This document shows, piece after piece, positions 1-8,499 of a DNA stretch of 64,000 nt. The stretch is from Acinetobacter tianfuensis (GTDB lineage Bacteria; Pseudomonadota; Gammaproteobacteria; Pseudomonadales; Moraxellaceae), in the NCBI RefSeq assembly GCF_003611465.1, contig NZ_RAXV01000008.1, forward strand, positions 1 through 64,000, read 5' to 3'. The notes under the pieces are model-generated. The model ran no database searches. It had not been told where the DNA came from and saw only the letters and a list, made by a program, of their open reading frames with translations. The position numbers and the translations under genes are program-made. Position 1 is the stretch's first letter; each line of letters starts with the position of its first letter.

Positions 1-54
1 GCAACACCTGCAACACCTGCAACACCTGCAACACCTGCAACACCTGCAACACTA
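1..54 (+). repeat. In-frame 9-bp tandem repeat encoding Ala-Thr-Pro
   Basis: The unit gcaacacct is repeated five times perfectly at 1-45, with a sixth copy altered in its last two bases at 46-54. The period of nine keeps the reading frame, so copy-number change would lengthen or shorten the protein tail without a frameshift. The array may extend left of the window. Confidence 0.9.
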
Positions 55-456
55 GCCGTTTCAAACGAAGTGAAGGCTGAGGAGGCCACTAACACATCAG
101 AACAAGTACCAGTTCCAGCTGAACGTGCTGCTCCAGCCGTGACAGCTGAAACCGTGAAAACTATAGAGCTGAGACAGGCAGCAGTGCAATATCAACATCA
201 GGAGTCATTGCAAGTTCTCAGCCAGACACAGATACAGCCTGTTGAAGATAAGGCAGTAAAGTCAGCTGAAAATGCAGAAGTTCCAAAGATAAAAGAAAGT
301 GCAGCGGAACAGCCACAGCCCAGCGCAGAAATATCAGCTGTGCCTGCAGCTGCAGAAGTCGCTGTATTGGAAAAGACGGCTGTAAGGAAACAGGACGTAA
401 TGGTGCAAACTATACAAACAGCGGAGAACAATGAAATAAAGGCTGAAGCAAAATAG
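1..456 (+). CDS. C-terminal tail of an Ala/Pro/Glu-rich protein, possibly ribonuclease E (5' end outside window)
   Basis: The reading frame is open from the first base and ends at TAG 454-456, so this is the last ~151 codons of a longer gene. It begins with five perfect and one imperfect Ala-Thr-Pro triplets and continues as low-complexity sequence rich in Ala, Glu, Val, Pro and Gln, with no transmembrane segment or catalytic motif. Such tails are typical of the non-catalytic C-terminal half of RNase E in gammaproteobacteria, but TonB-, FtsK- or IF2-like proteins can look the same. The RNase E assignment is an inference from composition and from my recollection of Acinetobacter gene order; nothing in the visible part proves it. 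A GTG at 70 is an internal valine codon, not a start. Confidence 0.45.
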   Translation, partial: ATPATPATPATPATPATLAVSNEVKAEEATNTSEQVPVPAERAAPAVTAETVKTIELRQAAVQYQHQESLQVLSQTQIQPVEDKAVKSAENAEVPKIKESAAEQPQPSAEISAVPAAAEVAVLEKTAVRKQDVMVQTIQTAENNEIKAEAK

Positions 457-500
457 TGATTGACTGAAAGAGCCACATCTTAGGTTGAATTTAAGCACTG

Positions 501-536
501 AAAAAAGGCACTCTGATTGATCAGGGTGCCTTTTTT
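501..536. terminator. Bidirectional intrinsic terminator
   Basis: An A-run, a stem built on GGCAC/GTGCC extended by CTGAT/ATCAG, and a T-run lie between two convergent genes. The hairpin is symmetric, so it can serve both the partial gene at 1-456 and the RND pump on the other strand. Confidence 0.85.
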
Positions 537-550
537 AGCTTTAGGCATAT

Positions 551-3500
551 TCAGCTTGCATTTTTCGGTTTGAAAACTGAACGTACGAACACAAAGGCCA
601 AGGGAATAAAGATCAGCACCAGTACTGTGCCGAACAGCACACCGCCAAAGACACTCAAACCAATTTCTTGGCGGCTGAATGCGCCAGCGCCTTGAGCGAA
701 AATTAAAGGGATCACACCTGCGCCAAAAGCCAGTGAAGTCATAATAATGGGTCTAAAGCGCAAGTTAGCGCCCTCTAAAGCAGCGTCTAAGATGTTTTTG
801 CCTTGACGCTGCGCAAGGGCAGCAAACTCTATAATTAAAATAGCATTTTTACAGGACAGGCCAATGGTGGTCAGCAAGGCAATTTGAAAATAAATATCAT
901 TTGGAAAGCCGCCGAAATAGGTAAAGAGAATACTGCCGCCAATGCCTAGCGGAATAGCAAACATGACTGCGGCTGGAATAGACCAGCTTTCATATAATGC
1001 TGCAAGGCAGAGGAAAATAAAGCCAATCGAAATCAGATATAAAAACAGTGATTGATTGCTGGTTTTCTGCTCCTCAAATGACAAGCCGCTCCAAGCCAAA
1101 TCGACATCTGGAATTTGCTCAAGTAAAGCGCTGACTTGCTGCATAGCTTGTCCTGAACTTACATGTGCAGTTTTATCTGCATTGATTTCAAGCGCGCTAT
1201 AGCCGTTAAAGCGGTTAACTACTTCAGGGCCGCCAGACCAGCCGACAGTAGAAAAGACACTGAAGGGGACCATTTCATTGACATTATTGCGCACAGACCA
1301 ATATTTCAAATCATCGGGTTGGGCGCGAAATGGCGCATCGCTTTGCATCATCACGCGTTTAATGCGGCCGCGGTCAATAAAGTCATTAATGTATTTTCCG
1401 CCGAGCGCAGCGGATAAAGTATTGTTAATGTCGTTGATTGCAAGCCCAGATGCCATTGCTGCTTTTTGATCAATATTAACCGCAAGTTTCGATTTATCTG
1501 GCGCTGCACGTTTATCCAAATTTTCCAAAGCATCAAAATGAGCGGCTTCATTTTTAATCAGTTTAAATTGCTGATTGAGAAAATTACGTCCAGCACCGTT
1601 AATGTCCCGTACCCAAAAGCTTAAACTGTCAGTGTCGCCTAAGCCAATAACAACAGGAGGCATAGAGAGATTAATGCGCGCATTTGAGTTATTTGCAAAA
1701 TATTGATTGGCGCGCTCACGTATGGCATTGGCGCTATTGGCTTTACCAGAACGCTGATCCCACGGCTTTAATTTGATAAAACCTTGCGCTAAATGCTGTC
1801 CCGAACCTGAGCGGTTACGGCCATAGCGCAGCATGACTAAATCAATATTGTCTTTTTCATATTGCAGGAGATACTGCCGTACAGACTCACCGATTTGCAT
1901 GGTTTGTGTCATGGGCGCATTGTCTTGCAGGGTAATTTGCAAGCTTAATCGGCCTTGATCTTCATTTGGCAGGAAGCTGGTTGGCAAAGCGCGGTAAAAA
2001 AGCGCAAAGATGATAATTAAAGCGCCAGCAATGACCAAACTGCAGAGCTTATACTGAATAGACAGCGCAGACAGGCCTAGATATTTATTTTTAACTGTAT
2101 TTAGAGCTTGATTAAAGCGTACTGCCCAGCGTGCAGGCTGCGGGTTTGGCTTTAAAATTAAAGCGCACAGGGCAGGTGTCAGCACCAATGCTGCAGCCAA
2201 AGAAATGCTCATGGCTGTAATTAGTGTAATGGCAAACTGGCGGTAAATCACGCCGGTAGAACCGCCAAAAAAAGCCATTGGAATAAATACGGCAGTCAAG
2301 ACAAGTGTAATACCGACAAGAGCGCCGCTGATTTCATGCATGGATTCAAATGAAGCCTGTTTTGCAGTCATATGCTGTTCATGCATCAGGCGTTCAACAT
2401 TTTCCACCACCACAATAGCGTCATCGACCAGCAAGCCAATGGCCAGCACCAGTGCAAATAAGGTCAGTGTGTTAATACTCATGCCCAGCAGCCAAAGCAC
2501 TGCCATGGTTCCCAGTAAAACCACTGGAACGGTGATGGCTGGAATTAACGTTGCACGCCAGCTTTGCAAAAATAAAAACATCACGATGATAACCAATAGA
2601 ATCGCTTCAAATAATGTTTTTACGACTTCTTTAATCGACTCACGGACAAATGGCGTATTGTCATTTGGGTAAACAAGTTTATAGCCTGCCGGCAATTTTT
2701 GACTAATACGCTCTACGGTGTCCTGAATGCGTTTAGAGGTTTGAATCGCATTTGCGCCTGAAGACAATGATATGGCCATACCTGCGGACGGGTAGCCGTT
2801 GATGGTGTTATTGGACTGATAGTTTTCAGCGCCAATTTCCACACGGGCAACATCTCTTAAATAGACATAACTGCCGTCAGTATTGGCTTTTAATATAATA
2901 TTTTTAAATTGTTCAGCTGTTTTCAGTTTTGAGCCAGAGGTGACTTTGGCATTTAAGTACTGCTCTGCTGTAACGGGCAATTCACCTATGCCGCCTGCAG
3001 CCACTTGCGTATTCTGCGCTTCAACGGCTTGCTGAATATCGCTTGGCATCAGTTTAAACTGTTTGAGTTTATTTGGGTCCAGCCAAATACGCATCGCAAA
3101 TTTAGAGCCGAATACGTCAACTTCACCGACACCTTCGACACGGCCCAGTTCATTTTCTAAATGAGTCAGCAGATAATCAGACAACTCAATATTGGTGCTT
3201 TTTCGGCTTTCATCATAGAGTCCGACTACCATGAAGGTATCGCCTAATGATTTCAGCACATTTACCCCTTGACGCTGCACCTCATTGGGCAGGCGGCTCA
3301 GTACGCCATTCATGGCATTTTGCACTTGCACCTGTGCAGTATCCGGGTCTGTACCGTTTTCAAAGCTGATATTGATACGGCTGGAACCGTTGGAGTCGCT
3401 GCTGGAGCTGAAATACAGCAAATGATCTAAACCAGTAATCTGCTGTTCTAATACTTGAGTGACACTTTCTTCAACAGTCTGTGCATCTGCGCCTGAGTAA

Positions 3501-3646
3501 TTGGTGCTGATGGAAATACGCGGCGGAGCAATATCTGGATAACGCTCAACAGGCAGGCTGTTTAAGGCAAATAGGCCTGCAGCCATGACAAAAATGGCAA
3601 GTACAAAAGCAAAAATAGGCCGCTGAATAAAAAATTTAGAAAGCAT
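551..3646 (-). CDS. RND (AcrB/MexB-type HAE1) inner-membrane efflux permease
   Basis: This 1031-residue protein has the standard length of drug-exporting RND permeases. It opens with the family start (FFIQRPIFA) and transmembrane helix 1, followed by the first periplasmic porter region. Helix 4 carries the paired proton-relay aspartates at about residues 408-409 (GLLVDDAIVVVENVERLM). A second periplasmic loop and six C-terminal helices follow, ending in a basic tail. The protein would form the trimeric pump of a tripartite envelope system and expel amphiphilic compounds using the proton gradient. No membrane-fusion adaptor or outer-membrane channel lies next to it: the left neighbour is convergent and the right neighbour is mgtE, divergent. 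It therefore probably borrows partners encoded elsewhere. The substrate cannot be read from sequence. It is not clearly AdeB, AdeG or AdeJ, each of which normally sits beside its adaptor. Confidence 0.9.
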   Translation of the reverse strand: MLSKFFIQRPIFAFVLAIFVMAAGLFALNSLPVERYPDIAPPRISISTNYSGADAQTVEESVTQVLEQQITGLDHLLYFSSSSDSNGSSRINISFENGTDPDTAQVQVQNAMNGVLSRLPNEVQRQGVNVLKSLGDTFMVVGLYDESRKSTNIELSDYLLTHLENELGRVEGVGEVDVFGSKFAMRIWLDPNKLKQFKLMPSDIQQAVEAQNTQVAAGGIGELPVTAEQYLNAKVTSGSKLKTAEQFKNIILKANTDGSYVYLRDVARVEIGAENYQSNNTINGYPSAGMAISLSSGANAIQTSKRIQDTVERISQKLPAGYKLVYPNDNTPFVRESIKEVVKTLFEAILLVIIVMFLFLQSWRATLIPAITVPVVLLGTMAVLWLLGMSINTLTLFALVLAIGLLVDDAIVVVENVERLMHEQHMTAKQASFESMHEISGALVGITLVLTAVFIPMAFFGGSTGVIYRQFAITLITAMSISLAAALVLTPALCALILKPNPQPARWAVRFNQALNTVKNKYLGLSALSIQYKLCSLVIAGALIIIFALFYRALPTSFLPNEDQGRLSLQITLQDNAPMTQTMQIGESVRQYLLQYEKDNIDLVMLRYGRNRSGSGQHLAQGFIKLKPWDQRSGKANSANAIRERANQYFANNSNARINLSMPPVVIGLGDTDSLSFWVRDINGAGRNFLNQQFKLIKNEAAHFDALENLDKRAAPDKSKLAVNIDQKAAMASGLAINDINNTLSAALGGKYINDFIDRGRIKRVMMQSDAPFRAQPDDLKYWSVRNNVNEMVPFSVFSTVGWSGGPEVVNRFNGYSALEINADKTAHVSSGQAMQQVSALLEQIPDVDLAWSGLSFEEQKTSNQSLFLYLISIGFIFLCLAALYESWSIPAAVMFAIPLGIGGSILFTYFGGFPNDIYFQIALLTTIGLSCKNAILIIEFAALAQRQGKNILDAALEGANLRFRPIIMTSLAFGAGVIPLIFAQGAGAFSRQEIGLSVFGGVLFGTVLVLIFIPLAFVFVRSVFKPKNAS

Positions 3647-3978
3647 GGCGAAAAATATTTTCCGTGTGTACTGCCATATCCATAGACATACGGGCAGATC
3701 AAGTCACTGGCTGAAAAAATAAAAATATACAGATGCTGAGCGTTAAATGCAGCACCATGTTTATAACCTATAAAAATGAATAGAAAATGTATATTTACAA
3801 CAATATAAAAATAACATGGCTAAAATTTATTATCATTCATCATAATAGCGCATAAATGTAGTGGTTTGATTTTGCTGGCCTGCAGCCGGCAGGCTATTTT
3901 TTGCTGAATTCTGTTAGCGCCGTCAGTCAAAAAATCAGCAAGATATACTGCTAATTACAGGGGCAAGGGAGTGAATGC
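3647..3978. other. Divergent intergenic region between the RND pump and mgtE, with a GC-rich hairpin
   Basis: This is an AT-rich spacer holding the divergent promoters. The one clear structure is a hairpin at 3878-3894 (GCCTGC, five-base loop, GCAGGC) followed by a TATTTTTTG run, about 80 bases upstream of mgtE on its sense strand. It could be an attenuator in the mgtE leader or a chance terminator. I see no M-box-like riboswitch. Confidence 0.5.
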
Positions 3979-5319
3979 ATGCAGAATACAATAGATATGG
4001 TACACAGTATTCAGCAATTGGCGCAGCAGCAAAATTTGGATGAGGTTTTAACGCAAATTCAGCATTTGAATGCGGCAGATATTGCGCTGATTTTACAGGC
4101 GCTGGATATTTCTGTTCAGGTCAGTTTGCTGCATATGCTGGAAAACAAAGCTGAAGTTATCACGTTTTATCCCTTAGAGGCGCAAATTGAACTTGCGCAG
4201 CATTTGCCCATACAAGATTTGGCGGAAATGATTGAGCATATGCACTCTGATGACAGTGTCGATATTGTCAAAGCTGTCTCGCCCATTATACAAAAACAGC
4301 TCTACACACGTTTAAGCTTAAGTAAGCGGATACAAATTCGAGCATTGGCGGCTTATAAAGAAGAGTCTGCCGGCGCGATCATGAGTTTAGATTTTGCAAC
4401 TTTGCCAGAAGGATTCAGCATTCAGCAGGGGCTTGATTATTTGCGTGAAAGCGCTTCAAACCCTGCAACCCTATATGAAATATATATTGTCAATGCAGTG
4501 CGCCAGCTGCAGGGCGTTATTTCATTGCGCGAAATGGTTTTAGCGCCGCCAGATGCTTTAATTCAATCTGTGATGACGACAGAACTGATTTATGCCTATG
4601 CCGACGATGACCAAGAAAGTGTTGCGAATAAACTCAGTCATTATGATTTTATTGCGTTGCCGATCGTAGACCGTGAAGGCTGTTTACTCGGCATTGTGAC
4701 TTATGATGATGCAATGGATGTTGTGAATGAAGAAACGACAGAAGACTTTTTAAAAGCTAGCGCGGTGAGTACCACAACCAAAATGAGTATGAAAACAGCG
4801 CCGATACTGCTGCTGTACCAAAAACGGGTATTTTGGCTGGTGTTTTTGGTTTTTGGCAGCCTGCTGTCAGGTTTGGGTATTGCGCATTATGAAGACATTA
4901 TTGCTGCCAATTTGGTGCTGGTATTTTTCTTGCCTTTATTGGTTGGAAGCGGCGGCAACGCAGGCTCACAGTCAGCAACCTTAATGGTTCGGGCGCTGGC
5001 GACTGGAGATGTGCATTTTAGAGACTGGTTTAAGCTGCTGGGCCGTGAAATTTTGGTGGCGCTATGCTTAGGCGGCACTATGGCCGCTGCCGTATCGCTG
5101 CTGGGCTATTTCAGAGGCGACATTATGGTTGCGCTGGTGCTTGCGCTGAGCATGATCGGTATTGTCATGATGGGCTGCCTCATTGGCATGAGTCTGCCCT
5201 TTATTTTGCAAAAGCTGAAACTTGATCCTGCCAGCGCATCCGCGCCCTTAGTGACTTCTATTTGTGATGCTGCAGGTGTGCTGGTTTATTTGTTTATTGC
5301 CTCGCAATTGTTACTTTAA
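3979..5319 (+). CDS. mgtE: MgtE-family magnesium transporter
   Basis: This 446-residue protein has the complete MgtE layout. An N-terminal helical MgtE_N domain covers about residues 15-130 and contains repeated acidic helices. Two CBS domains follow at about 135-255, and a membrane domain of five helices starts near residue 280. The pore-lining segment LPLLVGSGGNAGSQSATL matches the family signature. MgtE is a dimeric Mg2+ channel of the inner membrane, gated by Mg2+ binding to the cytoplasmic domains. GGGCAAGGGA lies just before the ATG at 3979 and supports this start. The gene stands alone: the RND pump is divergent, and the DUF4112 gene downstream is separated by about 100 bases without an obvious terminator. 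Confidence 0.93.
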   Translation: MQNTIDMVHSIQQLAQQQNLDEVLTQIQHLNAADIALILQALDISVQVSLLHMLENKAEVITFYPLEAQIELAQHLPIQDLAEMIEHMHSDDSVDIVKAVSPIIQKQLYTRLSLSKRIQIRALAAYKEESAGAIMSLDFATLPEGFSIQQGLDYLRESASNPATLYEIYIVNAVRQLQGVISLREMVLAPPDALIQSVMTTELIYAYADDDQESVANKLSHYDFIALPIVDREGCLLGIVTYDDAMDVVNEETTEDFLKASAVSTTTKMSMKTAPILLLYQKRVFWLVFLVFGSLLSGLGIAHYEDIIAANLVLVFFLPLLVGSGGNAGSQSATLMVRALATGDVHFRDWFKLLGREILVALCLGGTMAAAVSLLGYFRGDIMVALVLALSMIGIVMMGCLIGMSLPFILQKLKLDPASASAPLVTSICDAAGVLVYLFIASQLLL

Positions 5320-5421
5320 TGTGAATATTAAGCACTATCTGATGCCGCTCAGCTCTGAGCGCTGTACCTCGCTAACCGAATATGATTTATTTGCAATATA
5401 AGCAAGCAATTGAGCATCAGT

Positions 5422-6030
5422 ATGGCATCCGCAGATCGGCAGAATAAAATAGAAAAAAGAATGTCACATCAAGACATCATCCGTTTAGAGCGTGACTTGG
5501 CCAAATTTGCCAATATGATGGACTCGGTCGTCCGTATTCCCTTTACCAGACAAGGGGTGGGGGCGGATGCTGCGCTCAGTACAATCCCAATTGCTGGCGA
5601 TGCAGCAGGCTTTGTGTTGACCTGCTATGCCATTTATAAAGCGAAACAGATTGGTGTGCCGCAAGAAAAGCTAACCCCTGTGATGAAAATGGCAGCAGTT
5701 GATGCTGTGGTTGGATTTATCCCAGTTGCAGGGACGGTATTTGATATTTTTATCCGTCCAAGCCGCAAAGCGCTGGATGTGGTGCATGAACATATACGTA
5801 CAGAATACCAAATCCAAAGTGACTCACACGTTGTGCATCCATTTTTGCATGAGAAATTAGAACAGAAGCAGCAGCAGTCCGCTTTTTGGCGAAATCCTGT
5901 CATTGCATGGCTATGGCTGCATATTCCAGATCTTTTAGGACTGTTCTTTATTGTACTTTTGGGTATCGCAATGTGGATTGGCGGTACTGCGCTGTGGCAG
6001 TGGTATCAATCCTTTATGACTGGCGGATAA
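5422..6030 (+). CDS. DUF4112-family membrane protein
   Basis: This is a protein of about 202 residues. The first two thirds match the DUF4112 pattern: an Arg- and Asp-rich amphipathic start, then two glycine/alanine-rich segments (GADAALSTIPIAGDAAGF and VDAVVGFIPVAGTVFD), each with the repeated IP(I/V)AG turn. A separate strongly hydrophobic helix lies near the C-terminus (about residues 170-195). The function of DUF4112 is unknown; the composition suggests inner-membrane association. An in-frame TTG at 5410 would add four residues, and another ATG lies at 5461 behind an AAAAAAGA stretch. I prefer ATG 5422, but the start is uncertain. A shared terminator follows at 6080-6109. Confidence 0.75.
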   Translation: MASADRQNKIEKRMSHQDIIRLERDLAKFANMMDSVVRIPFTRQGVGADAALSTIPIAGDAAGFVLTCYAIYKAKQIGVPQEKLTPVMKMAAVDAVVGFIPVAGTVFDIFIRPSRKALDVVHEHIRTEYQIQSDSHVVHPFLHEKLEQKQQQSAFWRNPVIAWLWLHIPDLLGLFFIVLLGIAMWIGGTALWQWYQSFMTGG

Positions 6031-6079
6031 CTGTATAAGCTTTTATATGCCATTCGGGCAAAGCTAATTTGCCCAGAAT

Positions 6080-6109
6080 AAAAAAAGCCTCCATCTGGAG
6101 GCTTTTTTT
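6080..6109. terminator. Bidirectional intrinsic terminator
   Basis: A-run, GCCTCC stem, ATCT loop, GGAGGC and T-run lie between the convergent DUF4112 and htpX genes. Confidence 0.92.
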
Positions 6110-6128
6110 AGAATTACGTTTTAGATGC

Positions 6129-7034
6129 TTATGGGCAATCTAACTGCTGTAATGCAGCAACACGCTGTTCAATTGTCGGGTGCGTTTGGAACAAAGCAGC
6201 TAAGCTGAAACCTTGTTCTTTACCTGCAGAGATTGCAAAAGCTTTCATCTCTTTCGGCATTGCATCTGGCATTTCTGATTCAGCTTGTAGGCGAAGCAGT
6301 GCAGAAATCATCGCTTGTTTGCCAGCTAAACGTGCGCCAGCTTCGTCTGCACGGTATTCACGGTAGCGTGAGAACCACATAACAATAGATGAAGCTAAGA
6401 TACCAAAGACAATATCCAGCACAATGGTAATCACGAAATATGCGATACCCGGCGCTTCGCCTTCTTCACGGCCAAATACGTTGCGGTCAATAAAATCACC
6501 TGCGACACGGGCAAAGAACATTACGAAAGCATTGACTACGCCTTGTACTAGGGCCAATGTCACCATGTCGCCATTGGCAACGTGACCGATTTCATGGGCA
6601 AGTACAGCACGAAGTTCGTCTTTATTCATGCGCTCCAGCAAGCCGGTTGAAACCGCAACAAGCGCATCATTTTTATTCCAGCCAGTCGCAAACGCATTTG
6701 ACTGATAAGAAGGGAAAATACCAACTTCAGGCATTTTGATGCCTGCGCGTTGAGAAAGTTGTGCAACTTCCTGTAATAGCCATGCTTCCGCTTGGCTGCG
6801 CGGCGCATTCGGGTCGATAATTTCAGTACCTGTGGTTTTTTTTGCCATCCACTTTGACATGAACAGAGAAATTAAAGAACCAACCATACCAAACACAAAA
6901 CAGATTACCATCAGGTTGCCAAGCTGTAAGCCGCCTGCGCCGTGGTAACTGCCGACACCGAAGAGTGACAAAATAATGCCAGCTACAATCAGTACCGCGA
7001 GGTTGGTTAGCAAGAACAAACCAATCCGCATCAT
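6129..7034 (-). CDS. htpX: Membrane zinc metalloprotease HtpX
   Basis: HtpX cleaves damaged inner-membrane proteins at the cytoplasmic face and belongs to peptidase family M48. The 301-residue protein has two N-terminal transmembrane helices (about 5-25 and 38-58). The zinc site HEIGH is at residues 147-151, a long hydrophobic region follows, and the glutamate ligand lies in the EYRADEAGA motif. I start at the ATG at 7034 rather than an in-frame codon 42 bases upstream. The reason is that GAGGA sits at ribosome-binding distance before the ATGATG pair, and family members begin with MMRIGLFLL. The gene is monocistronic. Family knowledge links it to envelope stress, but no CpxR-type box was identified here. 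Confidence 0.95.
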   Translation of the reverse strand: MMRIGLFLLTNLAVLIVAGIILSLFGVGSYHGAGGLQLGNLMVICFVFGMVGSLISLFMSKWMAKKTTGTEIIDPNAPRSQAEAWLLQEVAQLSQRAGIKMPEVGIFPSYQSNAFATGWNKNDALVAVSTGLLERMNKDELRAVLAHEIGHVANGDMVTLALVQGVVNAFVMFFARVAGDFIDRNVFGREEGEAPGIAYFVITIVLDIVFGILASSIVMWFSRYREYRADEAGARLAGKQAMISALLRLQAESEMPDAMPKEMKAFAISAGKEQGFSLAALFQTHPTIEQRVAALQQLDCP

Positions 7035-7149
7035 TGAGAAAATCCTCGTATTAGGAAAAAATAATCTGATCTGCAAATCATAATCATTGCAGTCAATATG
7101 AGGTGAAAGCAGCAGAAATTCAAGAAAAAATTACGAAAAGCGCAGTTTT

Positions 7150-8001
7150 TTATTCGCTGATATATAGCCGGGCTGAAGCGCTTGCATGTGCAGTTGCATA
7201 TGAGCCTGCTGGCGCATCCGTAAATGAGCCGTCTGCAGCTTGAATAATTTGGCGCTGATATGGATTCGATTTTGGGGCTGCTGCTTGTATTGAATCATTA
7301 TTGGAGCTGGCAATGATTTTGGCATTGGCCGGTAGATTGCTGCTGGCAGATAAACCGATGCCGCCATGATATAAGTTTTGAAAACGGCTGTTGACGCGGC
7401 GCACATAATCTTGTGTTTCGCGGAAGGGCGGCACACCGCCGTATTTTTGCACATTGCCTTCGCCGGCATTATAGCCTGCCAGCGCTAAGGTCGTGTTGCC
7501 ATTAAAGCGTTTTAACAGCCAAGCTAAATAACGTGCGCCAGCCATAATATTTTGATGCGGATCATAAGCATTAGAAACATTAAAGCGGCGGGCTGTTGCC
7601 GGCATCAGCTGCATCAGGCCTTGTGCGCCGACAGGAGAGCGTGCATTGACGTTAAACCCAGATTCAGTATGCATAACGGCTTTAATTAAACCTTCAGCGA
7701 CACCATGCTGGGCCGAAGCCTGTTTAATAATGCTGTCAAAAGCATTTTTGTTGCGGCTATAGCTAGGCAAGACTGAAGATTCACTTGAACCCCAGTTGCT
7801 GTATGTATGAATATTGCTGTCTGGGTAGTAAGTAACTTTTACTTTGGTTAATGATTTGTCCGCACTTTTGCGGTTAGTCATTAGTGTGCTGCCATTATTG
7901 TCTTTATAGATATAGATTTGACCAGCAGATACAGACCCTGCGCCTAAAATTGATGCAGAGCCTAAAATGAACAGAGTAAAAATTCCAAGTTTATTATTCA
8001 T
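7150..8001 (-). CDS. Periplasmic lytic transglycosylase with SLT domain and N-terminal DUF4124-like segment
   Basis: This 283-residue protein has a signal peptide over about residues 1-26 (…GAGSVSAG). It continues with a short DUF4124-like region (QIYIYKDNNGSTLMTNRK) and an SLT domain at about 85-210. The catalytic glutamate lies in MHTESGFNVNARS, followed by GAQGLMQLMP and the AGYNAGEGNV motif, all diagnostic of Slt/MltC-type goose-lysozyme folds. It would cleave the MurNAc-GlcNAc bond of peptidoglycan with 1,6-anhydro ring formation. The C-terminal ~70 residues are Ala/Ser/Asn-rich and probably disordered. An upstream TTG at 8028 is possible, but ATG 8001 places the signal peptide at the true N-terminus. 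Confidence 0.88.
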   Translation of the reverse strand: MNNKLGIFTLFILGSASILGAGSVSAGQIYIYKDNNGSTLMTNRKSADKSLTKVKVTYYPDSNIHTYSNWGSSESSVLPSYSRNKNAFDSIIKQASAQHGVAEGLIKAVMHTESGFNVNARSPVGAQGLMQLMPATARRFNVSNAYDPHQNIMAGARYLAWLLKRFNGNTTLALAGYNAGEGNVQKYGGVPPFRETQDYVRRVNSRFQNLYHGGIGLSASSNLPANAKIIASSNNDSIQAAAPKSNPYQRQIIQAADGSFTDAPAGSYATAHASASARLYISE

Positions 8002-8168
8002 TATGATTTCAAAAAAATCTGTCCCCAAACAGTTAAAACAGAGTGTAGCAAAAATAAAAAGGATGAAAAGCTTTATGCTGCGTATTTATCGGTTAGTTTG
8101 TAAAAATCAAGTCATTTTGCCGAAGCATTAATCAAAAAAAATATTTATTTTTTTTTAATGAGCATAAC

Positions 8169-8197
8169 TTGACACACTTAAACCATTGATATTTAAT
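8169..8197 (+). promoter_or_regulatory. Sigma70-like promoter upstream of ttcA
   Basis: TTGACA at 8169-8174 is a perfect -35 hexamer. After 17 bases, TTTAAT at 8192-8197 matches five of six -10 positions. It points toward ttcA, about 300 bases away, with an inverted repeat just downstream of the predicted start. Confidence 0.55.
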
Positions 8198-8276
8198 GCT
8201 TATTAAATTGATCAAAAAACGATCAATTTAAATGGAAGCCTTAAAATAAGGGAGACGCACCTTGTCAAGCCTTTTA

Positions 8277-8321
8277 GAATCCACAAAGTTATCCACAGGT
8301 TTTGTGGACAACTGTGGAAAA
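8277..8321. other. Cluster of DnaA-box-like nonamers
   Basis: TTATCCACA at 8289-8297 is a perfect DnaA box. TGTGGACAA (8303-8311) and TGTGGAAAA (8313-8321) are one-mismatch boxes in the opposite orientation, and GAATCCACA (8277-8285) is a weaker fourth site. Four such sites in 45 bases are unlikely by chance in this composition. Confidence 0.6.
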
Positions 8322-8499
8322 GTCCAAAAGATAAGCATCTTGGTGTTTTTTTGAACTGCAACGTTCAAATATGCAGGAAGAAGATTGCGTGAATATGACC
8401 ATATTTTAACAATTCATCGAAATTACATTCTTTTGATGCGGCGGACAGCTGAATCGGATAAAATTGCGCGGTTATTTTATTTATGGGCATATCGCGTCT

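Larger units (their letters stand above)
8002..8499. other. Divergent intergenic region with palindrome, promoter and DnaA-type boxes
   Basis: About 500 bases lie between the transglycosylase and ttcA. Left to right it holds an AT-rich block (8095-8230), a good promoter on the plus strand (TTGACA at 8169, 17-base spacer, TTTAAT at 8192), and an 11-bp perfect inverted repeat with a seven-base loop at 8203-8231. Next come a cluster of DnaA-box-like nonamers at 8277-8321 and then the ttcA leader. The AT-rich tract next to DnaA boxes resembles a replication origin in layout, but dnaA and dnaN are not nearby. Confidence 0.7.

Noticed and set aside
1163-1551. Open frames overlapping the RND pump in other frames
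   Set aside because: They mirror the codon structure of the pump gene, lack ribosome-binding sites and show no independent features. The same applies to overlapping frames within ttcA, maeB, cca, gyrA and others.
5346-5361. CGCTCAG/CTGAGCG palindrome after mgtE as a terminator
   Set aside because: The stem is good but there is no T-run after it, so termination is not supported.
8002-8499. Calling the DnaA-box region the chromosomal oriC
   Set aside because: The dnaA-dnaN-recF-gyrB block that accompanies oriC in this group is not in the window, and the box cluster is small. Reported only as origin-like.
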